Assembly (NCBI GenBank): GCA_944384835.1
Contig: CALWUU010000044.1
Coordinates: forward strand, 1-64,000
Reading direction: 5' to 3'
DNA from: an uncultured Clostridia bacterium
GTDB taxonomy: Bacteria; Bacillota; Clostridia; Oscillospirales; Acutalibacteraceae
Length of the DNA stretch: 64,000 bases
The notes under the pieces: generated by a model
Told to the model about the DNA's origin: nothing
Database searches by the model: none
Seen by the model: the letters and a program-made list of their open reading frames with translations, nothing else
Part shown: one piece after another, positions 62,876 to 64,000 of the stretch
How positions within the stretch are numbered: position 1 is the stretch's first letter
How the letters are laid out: each line of letters begins with the position of its first letter
Program-made: the position numbers and the translations under genes

Positions 62876-64000
62876 ATGGAAATTTCAGCAATAGATACCA
62901 TGTGGGTTCTATTCGGAACTATGTTTATTTTCTTCATGCATAGTGGTTTCGCATTGCTTGAAACCGGTTTCTCAAGAGTTAAAAATTCAAGTACTGCTTG
63001 GATTGATAACTTGCTAGACTTTGCCATTGCTTCCCTTGTTTTCTGGGCATTCGGCTATGGTATTATGTTTGGTAACAGTAATCCATTTATTGGTGAGTTT
63101 AACTTTGTAGCTATGAATAGTTATCCGGACATCAATCCAACCATTCCTAGCTATGCAAACGTTATGTTCCACGGCGCTATTTGCGCTACAACCGCTGCGG
63201 TTGTATCCGGAGCTATGCTGGAAAGAGTTAGCTTTAAATCATTCCTTATTTACAGTACTATCATCAGCGGTCTTGTATATCCTATTGCCGGTCACTGGGC
63301 ATGGGGCGGCGGCTGGCTTGCAGAGTTGGGCTTCCACGATTTTGCAGGTTCCGCATCTGTTCACGGTCTTGGTGGTATCATCGCTCTTGTTGGCGCTGCT
63401 ATTCTTGGCCCACGTATTGGCAAATACGACAAAAACAAAAAATCCAGAGAAATGCCTGCCCATTCTCTTACATTAGCAGGTATGGGTACATTCGTTCTAT
63501 GGTTTGGTTGGTTTGCCTTTAACGCTTGCTCCACCATTGTTGCAGATTCAGACACTATGGTGACAGCAGCTAACGTATTCCTATCCTCTAACATTGCTGC
63601 TGCTGCTTCTACAGTAACAGTTCTGTTTATTACATGGATTAAATACAAAAAACCAAGTGTTTCCATGATGTTAAACGCACCTTTGGCAGGTCTGGTAGCT
63701 ATTACAGCTGGCTGTGACCAAATCGAGCCATGGGGAGCTTTCTGCATCGGTGTAATCGTATCCTTTGTAATGGTATTTGGTATTGAATTGGTTGACAAAG
63801 TATTCAAAGTTGACGATCCGGTTGGTGCTGTAGGTCTACACTGCTTCTGCGGTGCAGCAGGTACCATTCTAACTGGTTTATTCTCTACCGAAAGCGGCGT
63901 ATTCTACGGCCATGGCTGGCAGTTCTTCGGTGTTCAATGCCTAGGTATTGCTGCTATCTTGGCATGGGGTGCTGCTACTATGACAATTGTGTTCTTCGTA
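62876..64000 (+). CDS. amt: Ammonium transporter Amt (partial, cut at window end)
   Basis: The first 375 codons of an Amt-family channel; the gene runs off the window. GGAGG lies 9 bases before ATG. It begins MEISAIDTMWVLFGTMFIFFMHSGFALLE-like, and contains the pore signatures FWAFGYG, HWAWGGGWL, DFAGSASVHGLGG and GLHCFCGAAGTILTGLF. The N-terminus, and the conserved pore His in SVHGLGG, are intact. It follows glnN by 84 bases without a clear terminator, so co-transcription is likely. No glnK (PII) is seen within the window. Confidence 0.93.
   Translation, partial: MEISAIDTMWVLFGTMFIFFMHSGFALLETGFSRVKNSSTAWIDNLLDFAIASLVFWAFGYGIMFGNSNPFIGEFNFVAMNSYPDINPTIPSYANVMFHGAICATTAAVVSGAMLERVSFKSFLIYSTIISGLVYPIAGHWAWGGGWLAELGFHDFAGSASVHGLGGIIALVGAAILGPRIGKYDKNKKSREMPAHSLTLAGMGTFVLWFGWFAFNACSTIVADSDTMVTAANVFLSSNIAAAASTVTVLFITWIKYKKPSVSMMLNAPLAGLVAITAGCDQIEPWGAFCIGVIVSFVMVFGIELVDKVFKVDDPVGAVGLHCFCGAAGTILTGLFSTESGVFYGHGWQFFGVQCLGIAAILAWGAATMTIVFFV

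Overview
The window reads as chromosomal DNA from a low-GC, anaerobic, endospore-forming Clostridia member. The best family-level guess is Oscillospiraceae/Ruminococcaceae or a close relative. The evidence for this is a YpeB germination protein, rubrerythrin, type III glutamine synthetase, DUF4830 and DUF6514 proteins, a cohesin/dockerin pair, frequent TTG and GTG starts with strong AGGAGG ribosome-binding sites, and sigma-A promoters of the TTGACA-N17-TATAAT type. No 16S gene is present, so the placement is inference.

Layout. 0.25-3.4 kb: ypeB, rubrerythrin with a possible PerR/Fur-like operator, and a ZIP metal transporter whose promoter and RBS lie in a perfect 46-bp palindrome. 3.7-11.8 kb: a complete arginine operon transcribed leftwards (argG-argH-argC-argJ-argB-argD-argF), with a near-consensus ARG box and a GC-rich hairpin between argC and argJ. 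12-17.2 kb: flavin reductase, HxlR regulator, PEBP protein, a small PQ-loop-like protein, two GNATs, an AT-rich unknown and hflX. 17.4-27.2 kb: fifteen tightly packed, intact phage structural genes (terminase, portal, protease, decoration, capsid, connector candidates, LysM protein, hub, spike, gp25, baseplate J, XkdU-like). No sheath, tube, tape measure, fibre, lysis, integrase or repressor gene was found. 27.4-31.5 kb: HtrA protease with a CssRS-like two-component system. 31.6-37.3 kb: leuCD, ilvD, lysS and greA. 37.5-40.7 kb: ftsE-ftsX-M23 hydrolase operon. 40.9-44.8 kb: CdaR/PucR-type regulator, RsuA-type pseudouridine synthase and two membrane-anchored extracytoplasmic proteins. 45-52.2 kb: pstSCAB-phoU-phoB-phoR phosphate operon behind Pho-box-like direct repeats. 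52.4-60.4 kb: an accessory region with a DUF6514 protein, a membrane-anchored dockerin protein, a Cys-Gly-repeat protein, a PI-PLC with a ricin-like tail, a DUF2798 protein, initiator tRNA-fMet, a membrane-anchored cohesin protein and an orphan CrtO-like acyltransferase. 60.5-64 kb: type III glutamine synthetase with a terminator-like leader, then an Amt transporter cut by the window end.

How the genes work together. The arginine operon covers glutamate to arginine, apart from carbamoyl phosphate synthesis; bifunctional ArgJ recycles the acetyl group, so no argE is needed. The pst/pho genes form one import and sensing unit. The FtsEX transporter probably controls the M23 hydrolase encoded directly after it. 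The response regulator, kinase and HtrA probably form an envelope-stress circuit. GlnN and Amt form an ammonium uptake and assimilation pair.

The most unusual items are the compact phage-derived head-plus-baseplate module without tail-length genes (17.4-27.2 kb) and the nearby pair of membrane-anchored cohesin and dockerin proteins (53.2 and 58.7 kb).
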